From a virus: a stretch of DNA of 36,010 bases. The DNA lies in IMG/VR virus record IMGVR_UViG_3300031722_000097, positions 1 through 36,010 of that record; one strand, 5' to 3'. This document shows, one piece after another, positions 8,485 through 15,629 of the stretch. The stretch's first letter is position 1. Every line of letters starts with the position of its first letter. Under the pieces are notes generated by a model. That model did no database searches. It was not told the DNA's origin and saw nothing but the letters and a program-made list of their open reading frames with translations. Position numbers and translations under genes: made by a program.

Positions 8485-8519
8485 AAAAAAGCTACTTGGA
8501 ATTAACCAAGCAGCTTTTA
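8485..8519 (-). terminator. Terminator of the early (suppressor tRNA) operon
   Basis: An 11-bp stem with one mismatch (AAGCTACTTGG with CCAAGCAGCTT) around a 6-nt loop is followed on the minus strand by a T6 run, 3 nt past the stop of the acetyltransferase gene. It closes the minus-strand operon that begins with the helicase. Confidence 0.8.
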
Positions 8520-8521
8520 TT

Positions 8522-8845
8522 TTATCTGGAATACCAGTCAAATTTATCATCATATTCAAATTCATAAACAAATCCGTATTCTTTGTATTTATTAATTATA
8601 CTAGAATCTTTTAAAACCTGTATTCATATTTTTTTGTAATCCAATTTTAATACAATATCCATAATTTCACAGAAATAATTATTACCTCTATAATCTTCTT
8701 GAACATATACACCAGATAATACAATTTCATCTGGATTAGTCAATGTATTAAATTCAAAAGAATAAACAACTTTATCTATATCCATTTTTATATAGTGAGT
8801 TGATTTGTGATAATCCCACCGCTGAACATATTGTATCAATTCCAT
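8522..8845 (-). CDS. GNAT-like acetyltransferase, small (107 aa; one TGA=Trp)
   Basis: Under the standard code the frame stops at TGA 8624-8626 (codon 74). Read as Trp it continues KKIWIQVLKDSSIINKYKEYGFVY and ends at TAA 8522-8524. The part before the TGA has GVYVQEDYRGNNYFCEIMD, like the acetyl-CoA-binding V..xxRGxG region of GNAT enzymes; the part after it has the typical NKYKEYGF segment. The two halves match one fold only when joined, which supports the recoding. Its substrate is unknown. It is the last gene of the early operon: its ATG follows the upstream gene's TAA directly, and a terminator follows. Confidence 0.75.
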
Positions 8846-9169
8846 TTATTCAACAATAGTACAATCTTTATATTTATCCAGTGTCAGCAAATAAGTTTCA
8901 GCATTAACTTTAGTATTACCATCTGAAAAGTAAGTCGTAAAGTTTAGTTCTGGTGCTTCTGTTTGCATTGGAAGTACACTATCTGAGATATGAAGATAAT
9001 CTGTTTGCATTGGTTGTAAACCTGCTTCTTTTGTGGCTTTATCTAGGTATGTTTTTACGTTGATATTAGCAGTTTTATTATCTCAGTCAATAGTAATATT
9101 GCTTACAACTATGTAAGCAGATTCTGTTACTACTCCGTTTAAAAAGTCGATTCTTTTAGTTAGTCCCAT
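8846..9169 (-). CDS. Early hypothetical protein (107 aa; one TGA=Trp)
   Basis: It starts MGLTKRIDFLNGVV, has TGA at codon 29 (ITIDW), and ends KYKDCTIVE at TAA 8846-8848, immediately before the acetyltransferase ATG. Under the standard code only 28 residues would be made. The content is soluble and beta-rich with no recognised motif. The length, compact spacing and coherent frame across the TGA make it a real gene. Its resemblance to small structural or virion-associated proteins of Bacteroidota phages is only an impression. Confidence 0.7.
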
Positions 9170-9174
9170 TTTGT

Positions 9175-9330
9175 TTATTCTTTTACTGGTTGTAATTGTG
9201 TTTGTGCTTGTTTTTGTAGGTTATTAATCAGTTTAGCAACTTGATTAAATGGTTGTGTACTTAGTGCATTCAATAGAATGTTTGCATCTTCAATACTTAC
9301 TTTGAATTGTAGTTCTGTTTGTTCTTTCAT
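9175..9330 (-). CDS. Small early protein (51 aa)
   Basis: The frame MKEQTELQFKVSIEDANILL... ending QLQPVKE is helical and charged, with no Trp and no TGA. It fits tightly between its neighbours: the upstream stop is 2 nt before its ATG and the next ATG is 5 nt after its stop. I do not recognise it. Such small helical proteins in early operons are often regulators or inhibitors, but no function can be assigned. Confidence 0.65.
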   Translation of the reverse strand: MKEQTELQFKVSIEDANILLNALSTQPFNQVAKLINNLQKQAQTQLQPVKE

Positions 9331-9332
9331 CG

Positions 9333-9809
9333 TTAGTTTAGTTTGGTAATTAGGGTTTCTTTATTTGATCTGATTCATTCACCATTTTCATATAAAAAGA
9401 TGAATGCAGTTTGGTTTATATTTACAAGGTGGACTTGTTTACTTATATAGTTGTTATTTTCAAAAGATGTAGTTGCTTTACAACCTAAACTGCTAATGTT
9501 ACTTTCTATCTGGTTGACGTTTCAAAACAAAGCTATCTTTAAATCTGAAAAATCAAACACATTACAATACAAGCTCTTTTTACCTAGTAAGTACTTATAT
9601 TTTATATCTTCCAGAATAAAACCCTGTTCACTGTATTGTCAAAACTTAGATTTATCTAATCATCTTTCTTTTACTTCGATTATTCCACCGTTTGAGCAGT
9701 CCAGATCGTGTTTAGAATATTGTTCTGTAGTTTCGGTTGCTGTTATTCCACCTAAAGCTAATATCTCTTTTACTCAATCTAGTGTTATTTCTTCTCTATT
9801 TGATCTCAT
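9333..9809 (-). CDS. Hidden early protein with nuclease-like motif (158 aa; five TGA=Trp)
   Basis: Five TGA codons (12, 50, 57, 96, 145) fragment this gene completely under the standard code; no TGG Trp is used. Read as Trp it gives MRSNREEITLDWVKE... to ...TLITKLN, ending at TAA. DLDCSNGGIIEVKERW (about 35-50) has an Asp, a hydrophobic strand and E-x-K, as in small PD-(D/E)XK nucleases. This is suggestive only. It lies between the 59- and 51-residue genes in the early operon with almost no gaps. An open frame on the opposite strand over 9451-9825 is a by-product of its composition. Confidence 0.7.
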
Positions 9810-9813
9810 ATTA

Positions 9814-9993
9814 TTACTTAAATAATTGTTCAATATAAAGTCTTTGTTTAGTTATCAGATTTTGCATTCTAAGTTGTTTTATCTGCTTATTTTTTAATCT
9901 GATAATCTTTTTCATTGTGATAAACTCTGCTATTTTAGCACCTAATCAAATGCAGAATAAAGCGAAGGCTGTAATAAAAATTGCTGTTGTCAT
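9814..9993 (-). CDS. Small membrane protein (59 aa; one TGA=Trp)
   Basis: It starts MTTAIFITAFALFCIW, where codon 16 is TGA, in an N-terminal transmembrane helix, followed by a basic amphipathic tail (MKKIIRLKNKQIKQLRMQN...) ending EQLFK TAA. It is the first gene after the suppressor tRNA on the same strand. Without suppression only 15 residues are made. It could be a small membrane-acting early protein; no family is recognised. Confidence 0.65.
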
Positions 9994-10040
9994 TGTTGTT
10001 TTGTGATTTAAATGTTGTTTTGTTGATTGATTTTTATAGG

Positions 10041-10111
10041 CATAAGTGGAAAGAATCAAACTCTCGATTTCTTGGTTGAAAGCAGACGTGTTATCACTAC
10101 ACTACACTTAT
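10041..10111 (-). tRNA. Suppressor tRNA, anticodon UCA (reads UGA; probable Trp)
   Basis: The 71-nt minus-strand sequence folds as a tRNA: 7-bp acceptor ATAAGTG/CACTTAT; D arm GTGT-AGTGATA-ACAC; anticodon loop TTTCAAC with anticodon TCA at 10077-10079; 4-nt variable loop; T arm GAGAG-TTTGATT-CTTTC with one G-U pair. CCA is not encoded, as is usual in Bacteroidota. Discriminator G73, pair A1-U72 and anticodon bases C35 and A36 match bacterial tryptophanyl-tRNA identity. The body (D arm, TCTGC stem start, variable loop) resembles tRNA-Glu/Asp. The anticodon stem TCTGC/CAAGA has only three pairs, with G-A and C-C mismatches next to the loop. It is placed after the helicase in the early operon. 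Charging with Trp is inferred from these bases and from where TGA occurs in the genes. Confidence 0.85.
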
Positions 10112-10155
10112 ATTTTGTATTTAAAGTACTTATATTTAATGCTTTATTTATGATA

Positions 10156-10163
10156 CAAAATTA
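10156..10163 (-). promoter_or_regulatory. -7 element TAATTTTG upstream of the tRNA
   Basis: The minus strand reads TAATTTTG, matching TAnnTTTG, about 45 nt before the mature tRNA 5' end at 10111. No -33 TTTG is visible at the right distance. It could give the tRNA its own promoter, separate from the helicase. Confidence 0.4.
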
Positions 10164-10235
10164 CAAAAATTAATTTATTAAAATTCTATAAGTGGAGCTA
10201 TTTGTTAAAAATAATTCTGGTGATAATCTGAGGAT

Positions 10236-12011
10236 TTAATTTATAAATATTGCTTTACTTGAAATGATTTTATAACCTTTAAATCTAACTCTATCTACTG
10301 TTTTGTCTACTTTCTCAACATTAAAATAGTGTTCAATATGAGAAGCAGCAGGTGCTTTTGTTATTCCTAATTTATTATAAACTTCTGCTATTAATAATTT
10401 AGCATCTGCATTACTAATTGTTGAACCAGTTTTTAAGTCATACGCTTTTAAAAGTTTAAATATCTTATTTGGTTCTGATAAATTGGACTTAGAAATTATA
10501 ACTCGTTCTATATTACTTTTATGAAATGATAATCTTTCTAGTTCATCATAACCTAATACTTCAAAAGCTTTTACAACATCTTTGTCAAAGTCACAAGTGA
10601 ATTTAAACACATCAGAACTTTCAATATATTCTTTGTATAACTCACATTTTTGTTTGAATGATAATTTATTTAGTCTTTCAACTTCTAATAATTCTAATTC
10701 CTCAGCTCAGGGTTTTACAATAGTGACAGCAGAAAATGAACCGCTTAATTCAGCTATTAAGTTAGCTTTTACTGAATAAGTATGTTGTAATTCAAAGTTT
10801 GCACAATCAATATTTAGAAGAATCTTTTCAAATTTAATATCCGGCTTACCATCTACTTCTTCAATGTTCAAATAGACACTGTTTAGTTTATCAATATCTA
10901 AGAAATCAATAAAAACAGTGTTTCTTTCTGCTAGTAATTCTTCTGCTTTTTTGATGTTTGATTGTGTGGCTATTTCAAATTGCTCTTTCGTTACATTCAC
11001 ATATCTGGATTGTTTATAAATCAAATCTATTGAATTATCTTTTATATCTCTAATTCTACCACCAATTTGCCCCAAAGTAGTACTAATATCTACTAAAGTA
11101 TGTGCTTTTGAACCATCACACATCACATAAATTTTACCGCTTGGATCGAAAATATCACAGCCTTCAAAACAAGTAGAAGTATAAAAATTGATCTTCTTTA
11201 CAGGGTCTAATGTTGATTCTATTTTATATCCAGATAGTTTAGCAGCATTCTTTTCATTGCTTTTAGAACATACTATTCTAACATCTTCTTTTCTCAAATT
11301 AAGTGATTTGGTTACTTTGTTTATAAAGTCCACCGAGTTACAAAATATGTGTGCATTATGTTCTTTGTTTAAAGTAGTTCTACAAATTGCAGCAGATTCA
11401 TCTTCAATACTTTTTACATTTATATGTCTAACTTCTACTAATGGTAATTCATAAACTAATTCAAGTTCATCTAAATGTTTTATCTCATTAAACCACCATT
11501 CTCTTTTAATAGGTGTTGCAGTCATAAAGCACACTTTATTGAAGTTCTTCACCTCAGATAGTAGTAAATTCATTACCTCTTTTCTCAGTAAATACTGGTG
11601 AAATATAACTTGTCATTCATCAACAAGTAAAAAGTCATCATAAATATTCAAATTAGCCTTTGTGTACGCTTTTAATAGCTTACTTAGTCCGTCATAGGTA
11701 GAAACTATTTTTCGGGTTGTAGAGGTCTTTAAATACTCAACAATTGATGCTTGTGTCACACCTTCCTTAACTGTAAGCACATCTTTGTTATATCCTTCTT
11801 TATTGTTTACGACTTCTTTAAATGGCATTAGAATAATTATATCTTTATCAGAATCTAATGCTAGTGATGTGCCACCTATTCCGGTAACAGCTTTATTGAA
11901 TACCGTGTTATACATTTGTTCTAAATTCATAATGTCAGAAAGGTAAACTTTTGAACCTTCTAATGCTCTTTTTTCAATTAATTCTGCTGAAACAGTGATT
12001 GTTCTTTTCAT
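10236..12011 (-). CDS. DEAD/DEAH-box helicase-like protein (591 aa; two TGA=Trp)
   Basis: Three frame pieces join when TGA 11613-11615 (codon 133) and 10707-10709 (codon 435) are read as Trp. Helicase motifs appear in order: a P-loop-like GIGGTS (about 45-50) where the usual Lys is Gly; DDFLLVDEWQ as motif II, whose Trp is the first TGA; FMTATPIKREWW as motif III; CNSVDFINKV and TSTCFEGCDIFD as motifs IV and V; and QIGGRIRD as motif VI. The C-terminal part (about 440-591) looks like a separate helical domain. It is probably the phage replication helicase, acting early. Without the suppressor only 132 residues, lacking the catalytic core, would be made. It heads the operon that contains the tRNA. 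Confidence 0.82.
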
Positions 12012-12140
12012 AGTTGATTTGTATTAAATTATTTGTGATTTTTGATTTAATCTATTTCTAATTTGTATTTTTTTATTCCCCCCAAAAAATCCAAAAAAAT
12101 CTCTAGTACCTCGTTATAAGTTGGGGGAGTCGGATTTAAA

Positions 12141-12169
12141 AAATTAGGCGTATTTTAAACGCCTAATTT
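12141..12169 (-). terminator. Hairpin terminator or attenuator before the helicase gene
   Basis: A perfect 11-bp stem AAATTAGGCGT/ACGCCTAATTT with a 7-nt loop is followed on the minus strand by T6. It ends the HNH operon, and it also lies between the only good -7 element and the helicase start. Confidence 0.85.
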
Positions 12170-12237
12170 CCAAAAAATCAAATTAAACAGCATTCAAGGT
12201 AGTAACTCACGACAATTACTCTTTTTAAATTCTGATA

Positions 12238-12245
12238 CAAAGTTA
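12238..12245 (-). promoter_or_regulatory. -7 element TAACTTTG for the helicase/tRNA operon
   Basis: The minus strand reads TAACTTTG, a full match to TAnnTTTG. No -33 TTTG lies 19 nt upstream, so it may need an activator. It is flanked by two TAACTCAC words exactly 50 bp apart. Confidence 0.45.
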
Positions 12246-12331
12246 CCGATATTAACTCACTAAAAATCTATAAAGTATGATATTTCTTAAACATAGTTGT
12301 GAGGTGTAATTGTAGCCTAAATTTCGGGATT

Positions 12332-12643
12332 TTAGAGGGCTGATTTTGGGATTTGGGGGTTGTGAAGCCTCTGGTGGCATTCCTTGCAGATACTTTGTAA
12401 GTTGGTTGGATCGTAGGCTTTATTTATTCGGGTTAAACCTTCATAATTCATAAAACTATCAATGTGATGTATATCTACAGCTGGGGTTACTTTTCCAGCT
12501 AATAAACAGACCTCACAAAGTGGATTGTCCATCATTTTAGCTAGCCTTAGTTTCTTTCATCTAGTGGTATTATAAATGGCTTGTCTTTCCTTTGTTTTAT
12601 CAGATTTAATCCTCTGTTTCTGGGGTCGATTGATCGTTGGCAT
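12332..12643 (-). CDS. HNH endonuclease (103 aa; one TGA=Trp)
   Basis: Reading TGA 12557-12559 as Trp (codon 29, TTRWKKLRLAK) restores the phage HNH layout: a basic N-terminus MPTINRPQKQRIKSDKTKER, the IYNTTRWKKLR helix, CEVCLLAGKVTPAVDIHHID with the catalytic His pair, NLQSICKECHQRLH with the second zinc cysteines and the final His. Small HNH proteins near terminase genes help cleave DNA during packaging in many phages with this head type. The start ATG overlaps the upstream gene by 38 nt. A caller using the standard code would start it late at MMDNPLCEVC, losing a third of the protein. Confidence 0.88.
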
Positions 12644-13073
12644 CTTCCAAATATATTTGATGTTTGTATAGTTCTTTTTGATCTTGTTTTATCTGGAAAT
12701 TTACCATTTTAAGCTTGTAATCTATATATTCTAGTACTTGTTTTTCTTCTATTTCAGATAGATCTTCCATTACTTTCAAAAGTGTATTGTGAAAAATGTC
12801 TTCTGTAGTCTGGGACATTGAAAGCTTTTCTTTATCTTTTACATATTTAGATCAGAGTTTAGTATAATTTCTTGATATTATATTAGATACTTCTGTATTA
12901 ATAATAATTGAACTGGTTTTTAAACTTCTGTTTTTGGGATTAGAATCTACAATAGGATTTAGTATTTTATCTAATTTATCTTCTGTAATATCTCAATATT
13001 TACAAGTTATTTCAATTCCATAATCAAATATGTATTGTAATAGTGTTTCTTTAGTTGGCTTTTGTTTCTTCAT
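12606..13073 (-). CDS. Early protein with sigma-like segment (155 aa; two TGA=Trp)
   Basis: TGA codons 27 and 74 interrupt the frame under the standard code, leaving only a C-terminal piece starting at residue 86. Joined, it runs MKKQKPTKETLLQYIFDYGI... to ...STPETED TAA. TTEDIFHNTLLKVMEDLSE (about 89-107) resembles the core of region 2 of small sigma-70 factors. No region 4 is seen and the C-terminus is a charged helix. A phage transcription factor for late genes is one possibility; a packaging or head accessory protein is another. It overlaps the RHH gene by 23 nt and the HNH gene by 38 nt, indicating translational coupling. Confidence 0.65.
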
Positions 13074-13239
13074 AGTATTTGTTTATTAATTCTTCATTTT
13101 TATCAAATCAGTCTTTCATTATCATTCTGACTAATTTTGCTTTATCTATTTGGGTTGCTTGGTGCATTACTTCTAAACTTTGATTTATATCATTGTCTAA
13201 TCTTACTGTAATTCGGTTTTGCATTGAGGTTAATTTCAT
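13051..13239 (-). CDS. Ribbon-helix-helix regulator (62 aa; one TGA=Trp)
   Basis: MQNRITVRLDNDINQSLEVM has the beta-strand and first helix of Arc/CopG/MetJ repressors, and DKAKLVRMIMKD the second helix. TGA 13108-13110 is codon 44, so the standard code gives a 43-residue short form; reading Trp gives a 62-residue form with tail WFDKNEELINKYYEETKAN. I chose the ATG at 13239 because it follows the -7 element by 25 nt; a start at MQNRIT is possible. It heads the minus-strand operon beside the divergent control region and is the best candidate lysogeny regulator. Only the long form takes ribosomes into the overlapping start of the next gene. Confidence 0.72.
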
Positions 13240-13264
13240 AGTTGTAATATGTTTTAGATTCACA

Positions 13265-13272
13265 CAAAGGTA
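13265..13272 (-). promoter_or_regulatory. -7 element TACCTTTG for the RHH operon
   Basis: A perfect TAnnTTTG match on the minus strand, 25 nt before the RHH start. A TTTG occurs upstream but with 15-nt spacing rather than 19. Confidence 0.6.
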
Positions 13273-13335
13273 TAAAATATCATTTAACAAAAAACTATTT
13301 TTTATAGAATATGTGAAACATTTAATTAAGATTAT

Positions 13336-13343
13336 TATCTTTG
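13336..13343 (+). promoter_or_regulatory. -7 element TATCTTTG for the AbiC-like gene
   Basis: A perfect TAnnTTTG match on the plus strand, 23 nt before the ATG at 13367. It diverges from the RHH promoter, making 13265-13343 a back-to-back control region. Confidence 0.6.
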
Positions 13344-13366
13344 TGAATCATCAAAAAATCTACATT

Positions 13367-14503
13367 ATGAAATCAAATCAATCTTCTAAAAAATCGTATG
13401 TACTAGAAATAATTGGCGGTGTACTTTCAACGATATGTATATTTATGCTTATTTCATACTTCTTTGAATTTCACGATGGATTTTCTAATGATTACAATAA
13501 GTGGGGCGCATTTGGTAGTTACTTTGGCTCAATAACTGGATTACTTGCTTTTTTAGGTGTTTTGTACTCACTCATTCTCTCAAATAGAGCAACAGAAGAA
13601 GCAAAAAAAGAATCACAAATAAAGGAAGGAATAGCAAAAAAAGAAACTATAAGAAGGGAAGAAAGAGATTTGTTTTTTAAGTTACTAGAATTAGACAGAG
13701 ATCTATTTAATAACGTAAAGTTTGTTGAATGTTTTAAAGAAGTAGGACATAAAAAAGAGAATATATATGGTGGGATAGAAGCATTTGAAAAATTTAGAAT
13801 ACAATTGAACAACACATTAATTGAATATATAATTTATGATTATATGTTTAAAATGAGTACTGATAAATTAAAAGATATTTTAAAATCTGAAAATCAATAT
13901 TATGATTCAATCTTAAATATAAAATCTGACACATTGACAAAATTGAAATCTTTTGAACGATTTAATAACGGTTCTGATAGCTACTTAATAGAGAAAAAAA
14001 AATTATTTGCCGAATTATTGAAACAAGATATTAGTTCCATTTTCTCAAATAATGAAATTAAACCTAATTATTCTGATGAGCAATTATATAAATTCGATTC
14101 TGAATTCAATCCTATTCAGAATCTAAGCTCCAATGAAAGATATATTGCATTAAAATATGTTGGGGACATTTTAAATGAAGTTTATGGTCATATTTTGGAG
14201 CAATATATTCGGAACACTTACTATATTTTAAACACTTGCAATGATTTCAGCGAAGAGAAAAAGGGATATTATTTTAAATTATACAGAGCTCAATTGTCTA
14301 GAAGCGAAGCAATTGTTGTATTCATTGGAGCATTATCAAGTAAATCAAAAACAAATTTCGTAAAGTTGTTAAAATCAAGTGAGTTTTTAGATGTGATTCA
14401 TTATAAAGATCTTTACCTACTAAATAATGAAGCTGGGGAAGGAAATGAGAAATCATTTATCAATTCTATGTTTGATGAATTTTTAAAAGAAAATCCAGAA
14501 TAA
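13367..14503 (+). CDS. Putative phage abortive infection protein, AbiC-like (378 aa), cargo
   Basis: Two N-terminal membrane helices (YVLEIIGGVLSTICIFMLIS and GSITGLLAFLGVLYSLILS, about residues 10-75) lead into a charged coiled coil and a helical domain. The layout WGAFGSYFGSITGLLAF, FFKLLELDRDLF, YIRNTYYILN and FKLYRAQLSRSEAIVVF matches the putative AbiC family of membrane-anchored abortive infection proteins. The start at 13367 is preferred over the longer frame from 13193 because it follows the promoter. It has no internal TGA, uses TGG for Trp and ends in TAA, so it should be made in the lysogen. No terminator separates it from the recoded terS gene. Confidence 0.78.
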   Translation: MKSNQSSKKSYVLEIIGGVLSTICIFMLISYFFEFHDGFSNDYNKWGAFGSYFGSITGLLAFLGVLYSLILSNRATEEAKKESQIKEGIAKKETIRREERDLFFKLLELDRDLFNNVKFVECFKEVGHKKENIYGGIEAFEKFRIQLNNTLIEYIIYDYMFKMSTDKLKDILKSENQYYDSILNIKSDTLTKLKSFERFNNGSDSYLIEKKKLFAELLKQDISSIFSNNEIKPNYSDEQLYKFDSEFNPIQNLSSNERYIALKYVGDILNEVYGHILEQYIRNTYYILNTCNDFSEEKKGYYFKLYRAQLSRSEAIVVFIGALSSKSKTNFVKLLKSSEFLDVIHYKDLYLLNNEAGEGNEKSFINSMFDEFLKENPE

Positions 14504-14559
14504 TTTTATTTGGCAGCCAACATTTAGGTTCATATTAGAAATGATTAAAACCAAATAAT

Positions 14560-14940
14560 ATGAAATGACAAATACCAAAGGATATTGAAAAAGACGCTAC
14601 TGTTTATATGCAAGATGTATTATCAAAACTAGAAACTAGTGGAATACTAGAAGAAGTTGATAGTGCAGCACTAACTATGTTAGCCCGTAATTATTCAATG
14701 TTTATAAAAGCTTCTAAGCAATTAGAAAAAGATGGTTTAACTGTCGAAAGTGATAGAGGTAATATAGCACAACACCCATTAATTAAGGTGGCTAAAGATG
14801 CACAAACGCAAGCGATGAAAGTGATGTTAGAATTTGGACTAACTGCAAAGGCTAGAACCAAACTAATACAAAAAGATAATGAAAGCGATGAAGATTCACC
14901 GTTTGAACAATTTATAAAACAAGGTAAAGAAACGAGATAA
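14560..14940 (+). CDS. Terminase small subunit, P27-like (126 aa; one TGA=Trp)
   Basis: The start is MKWQIPKDIEKDATVY with TGA as codon 3 (14566-14568). The helical body (LEEVDSAALTMLARNYSMF, HPLIKVAKDAQTQAMKVMLEFGLTAKART) fits P27-family small terminases, which recognise phage DNA and feed it to the large subunit. It opens the packaging module. Without suppression translation would stop after two residues; an alternative in-frame ATG at 14608 would lose 16 residues. It is followed by the membrane protein gene inserted before terL. Confidence 0.85.
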
Positions 14941-14954
14941 ATAAATTTAATATT

Positions 14955-15629
14955 ATGGGAATATATTTTAAACGAGAAGATAAAATTGTTTTTCTTATAA
15001 GTATTGTATGTATAATATGGATTAGTTTATATAAATTACAATGGACAACAATTAGTTGTGGTTTGTTGTTTTATAATGCTGATATATGGGGTGATATAAC
15101 TTATACCATTTTCACATCAATACTTGCTGCCGGTTTGTTTTATACCTTTACTATTTTTATTCCCAGAATATCGAGAATAAAAATGATGAAAAAAAATATG
15201 AAGTACTATTTAAAAGAAATTGATGAATTATCTATTTCAATAATTGAAAATATAAAAATAGGAAAGACCGGTAATTATTATACTTTAGAAAAATATAATG
15301 TTGAAGCTTTTAGTCAAAACAACCAAAATGTAAAAAATGATTTTATTACATATTATACAAATATAAAAAATAAAGATACTTTCTATGATAGAATTAATTA
15401 TCAGAAATTGTATGTAAGCAATATTATTCTAAACTATTCAGATTTATTACCAGAAAAAATTGTAATTCTACTATCTGATTTTTGCAACATCTCGTTTAAT
15501 ACATTAAAAGAATACTCAAATATACAAAGTCAAATAGCATATGAACAATTCTTTATAACGTTCAATCTGTTAAACTCCGTTAGTAATGGATTTAAAGATT
15601 ACTTTCAATATAAAAATGAAACTATATAA
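14955..15629 (+). CDS. Membrane protein inserted between terS and terL (224 aa), probable moron
   Basis: Two membrane helices (IVFLISIVCIIWISLY, about 11-26, and ITYTIFTSILAAGLFYTFTIFI, about 48-69) precede a basic, helical cytoplasmic domain (KMMKKNMKYYLKEIDELS...). I do not recognise a family. terS and terL are normally adjacent, so this is an insertion. Unlike its neighbours it uses only TGG for Trp (four codons) and has no internal TGA, which points to separate origin and possible use in the lysogen. It ends in TAA overlapping the terL start by 14 nt. Superinfection exclusion or abortive defence is the likely role by position and shape; this is inference. Confidence 0.72.
   Translation: MGIYFKREDKIVFLISIVCIIWISLYKLQWTTISCGLLFYNADIWGDITYTIFTSILAAGLFYTFTIFIPRISRIKMMKKNMKYYLKEIDELSISIIENIKIGKTGNYYTLEKYNVEAFSQNNQNVKNDFITYYTNIKNKDTFYDRINYQKLYVSNIILNYSDLLPEKIVILLSDFCNISFNTLKEYSNIQSQIAYEQFFITFNLLNSVSNGFKDYFQYKNETI

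Larger units (their letters stand above)
12012..12331 (-). promoter_or_regulatory. Leader region of the helicase/tRNA operon
   Basis: No gene is seen here. From the right it holds a -7 element (12238-12245), two GTGAGTTA words on the minus strand (12203-12210 and 12253-12260) flanking it, a strong hairpin terminator (12141-12169), and a C-rich/G-rich pair (CCCCCCAA near 12077 with TTGGGGG near 12121) that could form a second hairpin. A transcript starting near 12231 must pass the terminator to reach the helicase, which would suit attenuation. Confidence 0.5.

Noticed and set aside
9451-9825. Plus-strand open frame of 124 codons
   Set aside because: It is antisense to the 158-residue TGA-recoded gene, which has tight operon spacing and a coherent sequence. 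The plus frame has no family features.
10041-10111. tRNA-Glu (anticodon UUC) reading of the tRNA
   Set aside because: Shifting the loop by one base breaks the anticodon stem almost fully, and the T33-TCA-A37 placement agrees with the arm lengths.
10185-10200. A second tRNA suggested by a copy of ATAAGTGGA (10188-10196) like the suppressor tRNA acceptor end
   Set aside because: No matching acceptor strand, T arm or anticodon arm can be folded around it.
13193-13366. Longer N-terminus for the AbiC-like gene
   Set aside because: It would begin inside the oppositely oriented RHH gene and upstream of the promoter; the ATG at 13367 fits the promoter and family start.
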